The notes under the pieces are model-generated. The model did no database searches and was not told where the DNA came from. It was given only the letters and a program-made list of their open reading frames with translations. Made by a program: the position numbers and the translations under genes. A DNA stretch of 64,000 bases, taken from JAUWVG01 sp964633715. Its GTDB lineage: Bacteria > Acidobacteriota > Aminicenantia > Aminicenantales > Aminicenantaceae. The stretch is taken from NCBI GenBank assembly GCA_964633715.1, contig CAZWHQ010000002.1, positions 68,263-132,262 on the forward strand, read 5' to 3'. Shown here one piece after another: positions 16,885-26,363 of the stretch (the stretch's first letter is position 1; the number at the start of each line of letters is the position of its first letter).

Positions 16885-18149
16885 CGGATAAATTCAAGCC
16901 CAAATCCATTCCGTCTATCAAGGGCACTAAAGATATCCTCCCTGATGAAGTCAGAAAGTGGCAAAAAGTTGAAGCGGCCGCAAAAAGAATCTTTGAATCC
17001 TTTGGGTATCGTGAAATCCGCACTCCCATCTTTGAAGCGACTGAGCTGTTTGAGAAAGGAACGGGGGAGACTTCTGATATTGTCATCAAGGAGATGTATA
17101 CGTTTGTTGATAAAGGGGGCCGGTCACTGACTCTAAGGCCTGAATACACTCCCTCGGTAGTAAGGGCCATCATAGAAAACCGATTGAATCTCAGGCCGCA
17201 GCCATTGAGATTTTATTTTATTGGGCCTATGTTCCGTTATGATAAACCCCAGAAAGGCCGCTTCCGTCAGTTTCATCAGATCGATATCGAAGTGTTCGGT
17301 GAAGAAGATCCGGCCATTGATGCAGAAATCGTACAGATGGCCAATTTTTTCCTTAAAAATCTGAATGTCAGAGACACAAAGATTATTGTCAATTCTGTCG
17401 GCTGCAAAGCATGCCGGCCTTCCTATTTAAAAAAGCTGCGAGCTGCGGCCGAAAAAGACAAAAAACAGCTCTGCGAGAACTGCCAGAGAAAAATTTCAAC
17501 AAATCCGCTCCGGATATTCGACTGTAAAGTAAAGAGCTGCCGGGACACGGCCAAGAGTTTTCCAAAAATCACAGAGAGTATCTGTACAGAGTGTAAAATC
17601 CATTTCCACGCATTCTGTTCGTTTTTGGATTTATTTGGAATCATATTTACGGTCGATCCCCTCCTTGTCCGCGGGATCGATTACTACACCAAGACAACCT
17701 TTGAAGTTGTGACATCCAAGCTGGGCGCTCAGGATGCTATCCTTGGCGGAGGGCGGTACGATGAGATGATGAAGGATTTTGGGGGGCCGGATATCTGTGG
17801 TATCGGATTTGCCATGGGTATGGAAAGGCTGTTGGACATCGTGCCCTTTGAAGAAGATAAACAAGAGTTTGTGTATGTGGCCTATATGGGTGAATTGGCC
17901 AAGATAGCCGGGATAAAAATGGCTAAGCGCATGAGAGAAGCAAGGATTGAGACTCTGATTGAGTATAAAAAACGGAGTTTGAAAAAACAGATGGAAAGAG
18001 CCAATAAACTCGAGGCTTCCTGGGTCCTGATTGTAGGTGGGGACGAAGTCAAAAGAGGTAAATACCAGCTCAAGAACATGAAATCTGGAAAACAGATTGA
18101 AGAGAACGAAGAAAACATCCTGAAAATCATACAGAATAAAAGTTCTTGA
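16881..18149 (+). CDS. hisS: Histidyl-tRNA synthetase
   Basis: This is a 422-residue class II synthetase. Motif 1 and 2 regions are intact (GTKDILPDE, TLRPEYTPSVVRA, YFIGPMFRYDKPQKGRFRQFHQ), as are the histidine-specific GIDYYTKTTFEV and GGGRYDEM. The cysteine-rich insertion near residues 175-235 (GCKACRP, LCENCQRK) is common in bacterial HisRS and not an anomaly. The C-terminal anticodon domain is complete. ATGA overlap with accA. Confidence 0.97.
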   Translation: MTDKFKPKSIPSIKGTKDILPDEVRKWQKVEAAAKRIFESFGYREIRTPIFEATELFEKGTGETSDIVIKEMYTFVDKGGRSLTLRPEYTPSVVRAIIENRLNLRPQPLRFYFIGPMFRYDKPQKGRFRQFHQIDIEVFGEEDPAIDAEIVQMANFFLKNLNVRDTKIIVNSVGCKACRPSYLKKLRAAAEKDKKQLCENCQRKISTNPLRIFDCKVKSCRDTAKSFPKITESICTECKIHFHAFCSFLDLFGIIFTVDPLLVRGIDYYTKTTFEVVTSKLGAQDAILGGGRYDEMMKDFGGPDICGIGFAMGMERLLDIVPFEEDKQEFVYVAYMGELAKIAGIKMAKRMREARIETLIEYKKRSLKKQMERANKLEASWVLIVGGDEVKRGKYQLKNMKSGKQIEENEENILKIIQNKSS

Positions 18150-18180
18150 AAGGAGCCCTTCTCTTTTCGAGGTAGGTGAA

Positions 18181-19947
18181 ATGAACTCAAAAACTCAATC
18201 TAAAAGAAAAAGAACTTCTTTCTGTGGTCAGCTTAGAAAGAGCCATGCCGGACAAGAAGTATCCCTCTTTGGGTGGATCCAAAAGCAGAGGGACATGGGG
18301 AACATCGTTTTTATCGATCTCTGGGACAGAGAAGGCATTGTTCAGATCGTTGTGACATTTGTGGATAAGCCTCTCCTTGATTTGGCCAAAAATCTTAAGA
18401 TGGGATATGTCATTTGGGTGAACGGTACAGTCAGGGAAAGAGGAGACAATATGAAGAATCCTGACCTTCCTACCGGAGATGTGGAGGTGGAGGCGAAAGA
18501 GATATCGATTCTCAATTCGTCCGATGTCGCGCCCTTTGTTGTTGCCGATCCTCCTCAAGCATCGGAAGAGCTCAGGCTCAAATACAGGTATTTGGATCTG
18601 CGCCGGAATTCCATGCAGCACAATTTTAAACTCCGTCATCAAGCAGCGCTTACAACTCGAAATTTTTTAAGCAAGAATGGCTTTTATGAAATCGAAACAC
18701 CATTCTTGACAAAATCGACACCGGAAGGCGCTCGAGATTATCTTGTGCCCAGCCGGGAATATAAGGGCCGGTTTTTCGCTCTTCCCCAATCTCCTCAAAT
18801 ATTCAAACAAATCCTGATGATATCTGGTTTTGAACGCTATTTCCAGATTGTCCGCTGTTTTCGAGACGAGGATTTAAGGGCGGATCGACAGCCAGAGTTC
18901 ACACAGATCGATATCGAAGCGAGCTTTGTCACTCGTGAAGACATTTTTTCTCTCAATGAAGCATTAATGGCGGAATTGTTCCAAATTATTGATGTTGAAG
19001 TTGAGCGTCCCTTTCCGCGCCTTTCCTATGAGGAAAGCATGGATAGATATGGAAGCGATAAGCCGGATTTACGAGCAGAGATCGAAATTCTAGATCTTAC
19101 AAGTATTGGAAAGGACCTGGATTCAGATCTTTTGAAAATGGTAATTGACTCAGGTGGAGTTATCAAGGCCTTTGTTCATGAAGGAGCAGGGAATTACTCT
19201 CGCAGCCAGCTTGACATGTTGAACACAAAGGCTAGAGAGCGGGGTGGCAAGGGAGTGATCTGGATTAAAAAGAAAGGGGAATTTAAATCATCATTGAAGC
19301 TTCCTCAGAGCCAGCTTGAAGCCATCTGGGCATTCAGCGGAGCAGGGGAAGTCGATTTGGTCCTCCTGGTTGCAGATAAAAAACAGAAAGCTCAAGAGTT
19401 GTTGGGGAGTTTCCGGGTGGATTTTATCCACGATCTTGGGAAAAAAAATCAGGCCTATAAATTTGTTTGGGTAACGGATTTTCCCCTTTTTGAGTGGAGC
19501 GAAGACGAAGGCCGTCTTGTCTCCATGCATCACCCCTTCACGGCTCCCTGTGAAGAAGACGTAGGATTTTTACAAGAGGACCCACAGAGAGTTAAAGCCA
19601 AGGCCTACGACCTTGTGCTCAACGGCACAGAGATTGGAGGGGGTTCGATCCGGATACATAAACAGGATATTCAGGAAAAAATATTCACGGCCTTGGGTTT
19701 AGCTCCCCAAGAAGCCCAGGAGAAGTTTGGATTTTTTTTAGAAGCTCTTCGTTACGGGGCCCCACCCCATGGAGGGATTGCTCTCGGATTTGACCGGCTT
19801 GTCATGCTTCTAGCCGGAGAGGAATCCATTCGAGATGTTATTCCCTTTCCAAAGACCACCAGTTCTCTGTGCCTTATGACGGAGTCTCCCTCAAATGTGA
19901 GCAATCGGCAATTGGATGAGCTGGGGATAAAAAAAACAATTAGCTAG
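18181..19947 (+). CDS. aspS: Aspartyl-tRNA synthetase
   Basis: This 588-residue synthetase is the long bacterial type: an N-terminal OB anticodon domain (about 15-110), the class II core with LRLKYRYLDLRR and FRDEDLRADRQPEFTQ, an inserted GAD domain (about 285-420), and motif 3 GIALGFDRLVMLL near the end. Whether it also charges tRNA-Asn cannot be told; gatCAB is not in the window. Its stop shares CTAG with the stop of the convergent next gene. Confidence 0.97.
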   Translation: MNSKTQSKRKRTSFCGQLRKSHAGQEVSLFGWIQKQRDMGNIVFIDLWDREGIVQIVVTFVDKPLLDLAKNLKMGYVIWVNGTVRERGDNMKNPDLPTGDVEVEAKEISILNSSDVAPFVVADPPQASEELRLKYRYLDLRRNSMQHNFKLRHQAALTTRNFLSKNGFYEIETPFLTKSTPEGARDYLVPSREYKGRFFALPQSPQIFKQILMISGFERYFQIVRCFRDEDLRADRQPEFTQIDIEASFVTREDIFSLNEALMAELFQIIDVEVERPFPRLSYEESMDRYGSDKPDLRAEIEILDLTSIGKDLDSDLLKMVIDSGGVIKAFVHEGAGNYSRSQLDMLNTKARERGGKGVIWIKKKGEFKSSLKLPQSQLEAIWAFSGAGEVDLVLLVADKKQKAQELLGSFRVDFIHDLGKKNQAYKFVWVTDFPLFEWSEDEGRLVSMHHPFTAPCEEDVGFLQEDPQRVKAKAYDLVLNGTEIGGGSIRIHKQDIQEKIFTALGLAPQEAQEKFGFFLEALRYGAPPHGGIALGFDRLVMLLAGEESIRDVIPFPKTTSSLCLMTESPSNVSNRQLDELGIKKTIS

Positions 19948-22466
19948 GAACCAGGCTTCAGAGGCCTTGTCTCTGTGATAAGTGAACTGACGATAGAGAG
20001 GAATGTAAACAGGAAGGTTTTCCACAGCGCTGAAATACCCGCCTGACCCAGAAACTGTTTTACCGAAAGAACGTCACTTCCAGAAGAAAATACAAACGCA
20101 CGCATAGCCGTGTCCAGAACAGCATAACACAGAGCAAGTGCAATTCCTCCGGAGGCGCTCATCAGGATCCTTTTTGCCAGACTTGCTCCTCCTGCCCAAA
20201 GGGTTATCGCCGCGGCCATCGCCATAGGAATCCATAAAACAATCCACCATATATTTTTTAAACTTGGGAGGATACCTGTCTGGAGAAAAGAGATCCAGCC
20301 AATTACAGCTAGGGCAACCAATCCGGAAAAAACACACAGGGGGATATGCCAGGTTCGAGTTTTCAATTTCTTCCGCCGTTCCTGTCGTTCGCGAAGTCGC
20401 CGCCGGATCGTGAGTGGATAGTTGTAGAACAGGTCAAAAACAGCATGTTCCAGGAGGGCCCCTCTTTCTCCAAAAATGGGAACAAGATGAATGGCACCTG
20501 TCGCCCAATGCCCGGCCATAAAACGGGCGAGATCAGAGTATCGGTAGGCCATCTGGATTGGGAACGCAAGATAACCAATGTATTTAAAAAAACTGAGCAA
20601 AAATGCGATGTTGTAATCCTTAAAGTTTCGCTCCCGGAGGACGAGAATGGTTACATACAGGCCGCGGACAATCGAGCCAGGAGAAATCGGAGTGACCTGG
20701 AAAAGGCCGAGGATGAGACCGGCCCGAAGAGATGCCTCCTGCCAGGACAGTTCGGGGTGCAGTTTGACATAGGCAAAAGCTACGATCACGGAGACAATCT
20801 GAGTGACAGGAAGGGTACAGACGTGGACGGCCATACTCTTGAGGTATTTTTGGATAAAAGGCTCCTTGATCTGAGCATTGATATCGGAGGCCTCTTTTTC
20901 TGTCAACATCCCGTTTTTCTTTCCCTGAGACACCATGTCACGCAGCCATTCTTCTCTTGCGGCTTGCTTAAAATACAACTTAAGGGGCCTGACAAAAATA
21001 TTGTCCAAAACCTGAAGAAAAGTTTTTTTGTCCGTAATAAATCGGTGAAGACCCGGAGGGAAAAAAGACAGAGGAACATGAGAGACAAAACGAAGAGGGG
21101 AGGCAACTAACATCAAGGTCCTGTCTGCACTGACTCGTCCCGCTCTGTGCCAGCGGATGAGGCTTTCAGCCCTTTTTGCTCGGATGGCCCGACCAAAATA
21201 TTTAAAACTGGAGAAAAGCTGTTTGTAGTGAAGGCGGATATCTGCCCTTCCCCAAACTTTGCGGATGAAACGACCAAGGATGGGGATGAATCCCAGAAAA
21301 GTAAAGAGGATGGAAGGAAATATTCTGTTTGAGAGTTTTTCTGTTGTTTTATCATCTGTGATATTCCGGATACGCCAGCTCTGGATATATCCATTTCTGA
21401 TGGACGCCCAGAGTTTTCCTTTGTGGAGGAGTTTGATAAAATTGTGAAAGAGATCAGGCATGGATTCCCGGTAGATCTTTTCAGACTCTTTCAGTTCTTC
21501 AAGAGCCTCTTCCATTCCAAAAAAGGCCTTTGGGTATTGGCTGACAAATTCCTGGAGTTTTTTTATATTTCCTCGGTCAAACTGAACCCAGCTGCCCCGT
21601 GCAACCCCTTTCAAGATGAGACTGAAGTCTTTGGGGCACATGGGGATAAAAGGAAGAAGGGCCAACCCTGCCCGAAAATCCACAGCAACTAAACCCTCAG
21701 CAGGAAACGGGTCGCTGGATATCCGCTTGAGGGCATTGGGTTGACTCTTGCAGGTCCACCATTCATATTGGCGAGCCAGCTCTACAGCCCCCATCTCATG
21801 GAGAAGCAAGACGAGGGCTGCCATAAAGGAACGCTTGGACAAATACTCCGGAGACGATGACGGGGCATCATTTTGGCCTGCTCTTTTTTTTCGGCGGGCG
21901 TCCAGGTTATCCTCCACTTCGAATCTCCACATGCGCCCCTCGATCCACTCGCTGATTTCTCCACAGCTTCCCAAAATTGGATCGATGACGGTGGCCAGAA
22001 TGTCGACAACCGCTTTTTCTGTGCCTAGCCTAATTTTGGCTCCCTGTCTGATGAATTTCTGCCAGAGTGCGCCGGCACGGGCGGCTTCAGGATTCACCTG
22101 AAGTGAAAAAGGTGCTTGAAATGCCAATCCATAGATAAAATTACGGAACAGACGGGCGAAACCTGAGGGGGGGATAAGAATCTTTAGGGCATAGGTGTGA
22201 CCTTCTATCAAACCGTTTATAGGGCCTTCGGGAGTGTCTAGGTTTAAAACGCGAATCTTGTACACTTGGCCGGCAAAACCGCCGCCAACAAATTCTTCAA
22301 TCCTTAACTTAAGACGTCCAGATTTGGCAGGCACAACACCTTTGATAGTGTAATTGAGTACTTTTCCGGGCTCATAGCGTTTGATACGCAGAGGACGGGA
22401 AAGATTCTGTTGTGTAAAAATGTCTTCTAATTTTTGAATGGTCTCAACGGAATACTCTGTTCCCAA
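19944..22466 (-). CDS. Kinase-fold protein fused to a polytopic membrane domain, unknown
   Basis: This is an 840-residue protein. The start is TTG at 22466, set by AAGGAG seven bases upstream. Residues 55-100 resemble a protein-kinase N-lobe: a glycine-rich loop GGGFAGQVYKI and a lysine in YALKIL. A hinge-like ISEWIEG lies near 170, and SQPNAL then VAVDFRAG (near 250-275) align with the catalytic loop and DFG, but the usual catalytic Asp of HxDxxxxN appears to be Cys. At least seven hydrophobic segments follow (about 550-580, 590-620, 635-660, 730-755, 765-790, 795-815, 820-835). UbiB/ABC1-like kinases are the nearest idea, but I do not recognise the family. A consensus promoter lies upstream. 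Confidence 0.85.
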   Translation of the reverse strand: MGTEYSVETIQKLEDIFTQQNLSRPLRIKRYEPGKVLNYTIKGVVPAKSGRLKLRIEEFVGGGFAGQVYKIRVLNLDTPEGPINGLIEGHTYALKILIPPSGFARLFRNFIYGLAFQAPFSLQVNPEAARAGALWQKFIRQGAKIRLGTEKAVVDILATVIDPILGSCGEISEWIEGRMWRFEVEDNLDARRKKRAGQNDAPSSSPEYLSKRSFMAALVLLLHEMGAVELARQYEWWTCKSQPNALKRISSDPFPAEGLVAVDFRAGLALLPFIPMCPKDFSLILKGVARGSWVQFDRGNIKKLQEFVSQYPKAFFGMEEALEELKESEKIYRESMPDLFHNFIKLLHKGKLWASIRNGYIQSWRIRNITDDKTTEKLSNRIFPSILFTFLGFIPILGRFIRKVWGRADIRLHYKQLFSSFKYFGRAIRAKRAESLIRWHRAGRVSADRTLMLVASPLRFVSHVPLSFFPPGLHRFITDKKTFLQVLDNIFVRPLKLYFKQAAREEWLRDMVSQGKKNGMLTEKEASDINAQIKEPFIQKYLKSMAVHVCTLPVTQIVSVIVAFAYVKLHPELSWQEASLRAGLILGLFQVTPISPGSIVRGLYVTILVLRERNFKDYNIAFLLSFFKYIGYLAFPIQMAYRYSDLARFMAGHWATGAIHLVPIFGERGALLEHAVFDLFYNYPLTIRRRLRERQERRKKLKTRTWHIPLCVFSGLVALAVIGWISFLQTGILPSLKNIWWIVLWIPMAMAAAITLWAGGASLAKRILMSASGGIALALCYAVLDTAMRAFVFSSGSDVLSVKQFLGQAGISALWKTFLFTFLSIVSSLITETRPLKPGS

Positions 22467-22500
22467 TCCGTGCTCCTTTTGAACTTTCTTTCAAGAGACG

Positions 22501-22529
22501 CTTATAGCAGAGCCTGTATTTGTTGTCAA
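22501..22529 (-). promoter_or_regulatory. Sigma70 promoter of the kinase-fold membrane protein
   Basis: Read on the minus strand, TTGACA (22529-22524) and TATAAG (22506-22501) are separated by exactly 17 bp. Transcription would begin near 22494, about 28 bases before the TTG start. A perfect -35 with a five-of-six -10. Confidence 0.7.
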
Positions 22530-22632
22530 ATTGAAGCAAAATAGAGTGGAAGAGGAATGAAGCTATTGCTTTTCATTTGCGGTTCTTAAATAATAAAAAC
22601 ACAAGTGAATTTTATTGGACAAGGAGATAAGA

Positions 22633-23880
22633 TTGGACAATATCGTTGTGAATCCAAGCCATGTCGATAAGGCCGATATAATAGTTGGGATTCCTTCATA
22701 CAACGAAGCGGATGCGATTGCCTATCCAACGCAGATGGCAAGCCTTGGATTGAAGAAACATTTTCCAAAAAAGAGACATGTCATTATCAATGTGGATAAC
22801 TATTCGAAGGATGGAACAAAAGAGGCTTTTTTAAATACCCAGACACAGGTCCCTAAAATATATGTTTCAACTCCCAAAGGCGTCCGCGGGAAAGGCAACA
22901 ATGTGAGAAACCTGCTTATGGCCGCAGTAGAATTGAATGCCTATGCGATTGTTATGGTGGATGCTGACCTCAAGAGCATCACTCCGGAATGGATACAATA
23001 TTTGGGGGAACCCATTTTTTCAGGATTTAACTATGTCTGTCCAATCTATGTGCGCCATAAATATGATGGATCGATTACAAACCATATCGCCTACCCGCTT
23101 CTGCGCACTTTATATGGATTGAGAGTTAGGCAGCCCATCGGTGGTGATTTTGGATTATCAGGACGAATGGCCCGGGCTTTCCTTTCAGAAAAAAACTGGA
23201 ACGATACGGTTGGGCAATTCGGGATCGATATCTGGATGACAACCATTGCCATTGCAAGGCGGTTTAGAGTTTGCCAGGCCTTTTTGGGATCTCCAAAATC
23301 TCACCGTTCCAAAGATCCATCCAAACATTTAGGTCCGATGTTTAAACAGGTCATCAAGACCCTTTTTGATTTGATGATTGATTTTGAGTACCTCTGGAAA
23401 GATTTATCCGAGAGTTTACCCAGCAGCATTTTTGGATTTGGCCTGGGAGTGGAGGGAAAACCCCCTGAAGTCCAGGTGGACACCGAGGCCCTGCATAAGA
23501 GTTTCACAACTGGTTTCGACCGGTTCGGGGAGCTCTGGGAGAAGATTATCCCTTCCCAAGAGATGTCCAACTTCAAGGAAGCCTGCAGGATGGATAAAGA
23601 TAAATTTTATTATCACAGCGATCTTTGGGCAAGGATCCTGTTCAATTTTGCCATCGCCTACCGGAACAATGAAATTTCCCGCGATGCCATCATTGAATCC
23701 ATGATCCCCTTCTATCATTCCCGCATCCTTTCTTTTGTAAATAAAACAGGTGATAAGGGGATCAAAGGCTGCGAGGAATATTTTGAACAAATCGTCCGGG
23801 TTTTTGAGGAAGAGAAAGAATATCTCATCAGACGCTGGGATGAAGATCATAAAAAACTGAATAAACTCTTTAAGAATTGA
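22633..23880 (+). CDS. GT-A glycosyltransferase, mannosylglycerate-synthase-like
   Basis: The TTG at 22633 is preferred to the upstream TTG at 22615 because AAGGAG lies six bases before it; the protein is then 415 residues. The nucleotide-sugar site includes IVGIPSYNEAD (near 20), KGNNVRNLLMAA (near 90) and the metal-binding VDADLKSITPEW (near 115). Then come QPIGGDFGLSGRMARAF, FGIDIWMTT and a late SHR. The series DAD-x5-W, QPxGG, GID and His resembles GT78 mannosylglycerate synthase, as I remember it from Rhodothermus. manC and manB, which make the donor GDP-mannose, lie convergently next door. Glucosylglycerate synthesis (GT81-like) is an alternative. Confidence 0.75.
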   Translation: MDNIVVNPSHVDKADIIVGIPSYNEADAIAYPTQMASLGLKKHFPKKRHVIINVDNYSKDGTKEAFLNTQTQVPKIYVSTPKGVRGKGNNVRNLLMAAVELNAYAIVMVDADLKSITPEWIQYLGEPIFSGFNYVCPIYVRHKYDGSITNHIAYPLLRTLYGLRVRQPIGGDFGLSGRMARAFLSEKNWNDTVGQFGIDIWMTTIAIARRFRVCQAFLGSPKSHRSKDPSKHLGPMFKQVIKTLFDLMIDFEYLWKDLSESLPSSIFGFGLGVEGKPPEVQVDTEALHKSFTTGFDRFGELWEKIIPSQEMSNFKEACRMDKDKFYYHSDLWARILFNFAIAYRNNEISRDAIIESMIPFYHSRILSFVNKTGDKGIKGCEEYFEQIVRVFEEEKEYLIRRWDEDHKKLNKLFKN

Positions 23881-23888
23881 TTCAGGAG

Positions 23889-24965
23889 CTATAAGAACTC
23901 CTCTTGTTTGTTTTTCTTTAAGGTTTCGACGATCTCCTTGACTTTCTGATCAAAATCTTTGTGGCAGACCAGGAGGGCATCGTCGGTGTTGACGACTATG
24001 ATATCCTTGAGACCAACAAGAGCTGTGAGCCTGTCCGGGCTGAAAACCATACAGTTTCGTGTACCGAGAGAAAGATGGTGTCCTCTGAAAGCATTTGCAT
24101 GTTTATCCTTTTCCCATATTTCGCTTAAAGCGGTCCACGAACCAACATCTGACCAGCCAAAATTGCCCTCACACATTCTCACTCCAGAGGCCTTTTCCAT
24201 AAGGGCGTAATCGATCGATATTGCTGGGATTTCTTCAAAAATATCGGATACAGCCAAAAGGTTCTTTTCTGTGAGGGCCTCGAGAATCTGGAGCCAATAG
24301 GTATACATGGATGGGGAATACAGCTCCAATTTTTTCACGAAGGTCTTGACTTGCCACAAAAACATCCCTGAATTCCAGAAATAAGTCCCTTCTTTTAGGA
24401 AGAGAACAGCTTGTTCAAAATTTGGTTTTTCCTTAAATTCCTGGACAGAATAGAAGTTTTCATCCCGGATACGCAATGGTTTATCCGTAGAAAACTGAAT
24501 GTAGCCGTATCCGGTGGCAGGAGAGGTTGGGGGAATACCAAAGGTGATGAGCTCAGAGTTTTGGGATGCCAGAAGGGCTCCAGCTTCGAGTTTTTTGAGG
24601 AAAAGTTCAGGATCTGTAATGAGGTGGTCGGCCGGCAAAACGGCTATAACCGCGGAAGGATTGATCAAATAAATTGAGGCCGTCGCCAGAAGAAGAGAGG
24701 GGGCTGTATTTTTGCCCTGAGGTTCGATAAGAATGTTCTCTTCTAAAAGATTGGGGAGAAGTGTTTTTATTTTTTGAGCATGGGCCGCACTGGAAATGGT
24801 TAGAATCTTGGATTCAGGAAGCAGAGGAGTCAGTCGCAAGACGGTCTCTTCGATCATTGATTTTTCGCTGATAATGGGGAGAAATTGTTTGGGTGTTTTC
24901 TCCCGACTCAAAGGCCAGAACCGGGATCCTACTCCCCCAGCCAGAATAACTGCAAATAAATCCAT
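23889..24965 (-). CDS. manC: Mannose-1-phosphate guanylyltransferase
   Basis: This 358-residue nucleotidyltransferase begins with the signature LAGGVGSRFWPLSREKTPKQFL and keeps ENILIEPQGKNTAP and the metal-binding Asp in VLPADHLI. It makes GDP-mannose from mannose-1-phosphate and GTP. It lacks the C-terminal isomerase domain of the ~470-residue bifunctional enzymes. It is the last gene of the long minus-strand block and lies eight bases after manB. Confidence 0.93.
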   Translation of the reverse strand: MDLFAVILAGGVGSRFWPLSREKTPKQFLPIISEKSMIEETVLRLTPLLPESKILTISSAAHAQKIKTLLPNLLEENILIEPQGKNTAPSLLLATASIYLINPSAVIAVLPADHLITDPELFLKKLEAGALLASQNSELITFGIPPTSPATGYGYIQFSTDKPLRIRDENFYSVQEFKEKPNFEQAVLFLKEGTYFWNSGMFLWQVKTFVKKLELYSPSMYTYWLQILEALTEKNLLAVSDIFEEIPAISIDYALMEKASGVRMCEGNFGWSDVGSWTALSEIWEKDKHANAFRGHHLSLGTRNCMVFSPDRLTALVGLKDIIVVNTDDALLVCHKDFDQKVKEIVETLKKNKQEEFL

Positions 24966-24972
24966 ATTTACC

Positions 24973-26349
24973 TTATTTTGATGCGGATCCCAGTCGAGCG
25001 ATCACCTCTTCTATGGTTTTTTCAACTTCTTTCCGAATTGCCAGGAGGTCATTTTCAGAATCCGCCTCAAACCGGAGTACCAAAATTTCTTGTGTATTAG
25101 ATGGCCGGACCAAAGCCCACCCCTTTGGATAGATTGCACGGACACCGTCGATGTCAATAATCGGATATTTTTGGGCCAGTATTTTTTTGACTTCATCGAC
25201 AATTGTGAATTTGACTTGATCGGACGCATAAACACGGATTTCTGGAGTGCTGAAGGTTTTGGGAAGGCCAGCAAAATTCTGAGAGAGGTCTTTTTCAGAG
25301 CGTGACAACAGTTCGAGAAGGCGTGCTGAAGAATAGATGGCGTCGTCGAATCCGAAAAAACGGTCTGCGAAAAAAATATGTCCGCTCATTTCCCCTGCAA
25401 GCAGCGCATGCTCTTCTTTAATTTTTTTCTTGATAAAAGAATGCCCTGTTTTCCACATGATCGGCCGCCCACCCAGGTTTTTAATTTCGTCGTACAGGAG
25501 TTTGGAGGCCTTGACTTCTGAGATAATGGCTGCTCCAGGGTTGCGGGAGAGGATGTCTCGAGCAAAAACAATTAAAAGTTTATCACCCCAGATAATATGT
25601 CCTAAATTATCGATTACCCCGATCCTGTCTCCGTCGCCGTCATAGGCGATTCCAAGATCAGCCTTTTCTTCAGCGACCTTCTGAATGAGATCTTCCAGCG
25701 CTTCCGGGAGAGTTGGATCGGGATGATGGTTTGGAAAATTCCCATCCACATCACAGTAGAGTTCAAAAACGTCACACCCCAATTTCTTAAAGATCGGGAC
25801 AGCTACGATTCCGGCCGTGCCATTGCCGGCGTCTACGACAATTTTCAGTTTCTTCTGAAGAGAAATACCGTTTAAAACATATTCCTCGTACTCCGGTATG
25901 ATGTCATAGGTATGGGCGGTAGCGCCGTCGTCCTCGACAAATTGACCTGAATAAATAAGGGCATAGATATCCTGGATGGCGTCCCCGAAAAGAGTGTCCT
26001 CCCCCAACATCATTTTAAAACCGTTGTATTCAGGAGGATTGTGTGAGCCAGTGATCATTACTCCGGCCTCGTAATTCTTGAAATAGATGGAAAAATAGAG
26101 GAGAGGTGTGGGAATGGTTCCCAGGTCGCAAACATTACATCCTGTAGATAAAAGCCCTTTGGTGAAAAATTTGGCGAATTCGGGCGAACTGAGCCTGCCA
26201 TCCCTACCGAGAGAAACCTCTCTGCGGTCTCTCTGGCGGAAATATGTGCCGATCCCCTTTCCCAACAGCTCAACGGTTTCAGGAGTGAGATCCTGACCCA
26301 CAATACCTCGAATATCATATTGACGAAAAATGTCTTTATTCAGATCCAC
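24973..26349 (-). CDS. manB: Phosphomannomutase/phosphoglucomutase
   Basis: This 458-residue alpha-D-phosphohexomutase starts at GTG 26349 behind AAGGGGG. The active-site phosphoserine loop is ITGSHNPPEYNG (near residue 95), the Mg loop DGDGDRIG (near 240), the sugar loop GEMSGH (near 320) and the phosphate loop RPSNTQE (near 420). It interconverts mannose (or glucose) 6- and 1-phosphate and feeds ManC. Substrate preference cannot be told apart from sequence. Confidence 0.92.
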   Translation of the reverse strand: MDLNKDIFRQYDIRGIVGQDLTPETVELLGKGIGTYFRQRDRREVSLGRDGRLSSPEFAKFFTKGLLSTGCNVCDLGTIPTPLLYFSIYFKNYEAGVMITGSHNPPEYNGFKMMLGEDTLFGDAIQDIYALIYSGQFVEDDGATAHTYDIIPEYEEYVLNGISLQKKLKIVVDAGNGTAGIVAVPIFKKLGCDVFELYCDVDGNFPNHHPDPTLPEALEDLIQKVAEEKADLGIAYDGDGDRIGVIDNLGHIIWGDKLLIVFARDILSRNPGAAIISEVKASKLLYDEIKNLGGRPIMWKTGHSFIKKKIKEEHALLAGEMSGHIFFADRFFGFDDAIYSSARLLELLSRSEKDLSQNFAGLPKTFSTPEIRVYASDQVKFTIVDEVKKILAQKYPIIDIDGVRAIYPKGWALVRPSNTQEILVLRFEADSENDLLAIRKEVEKTIEEVIARLGSASK

Positions 26350-26363
26350 GGTTTTCCCCCTTG

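Noticed and set aside
17423..17644. Cys-rich segment inside hisS as a possible zinc-finger insertion
   Set aside because: This Cys-containing insertion is common in bacterial HisRS and not an anomaly.
20346..21110. A 254-residue plus-strand open frame inside the kinase-fold gene
   Set aside because: It lies wholly antisense to an 840-residue frame with a ribosome site, promoter and membrane helices; its product has no recognisable domain.
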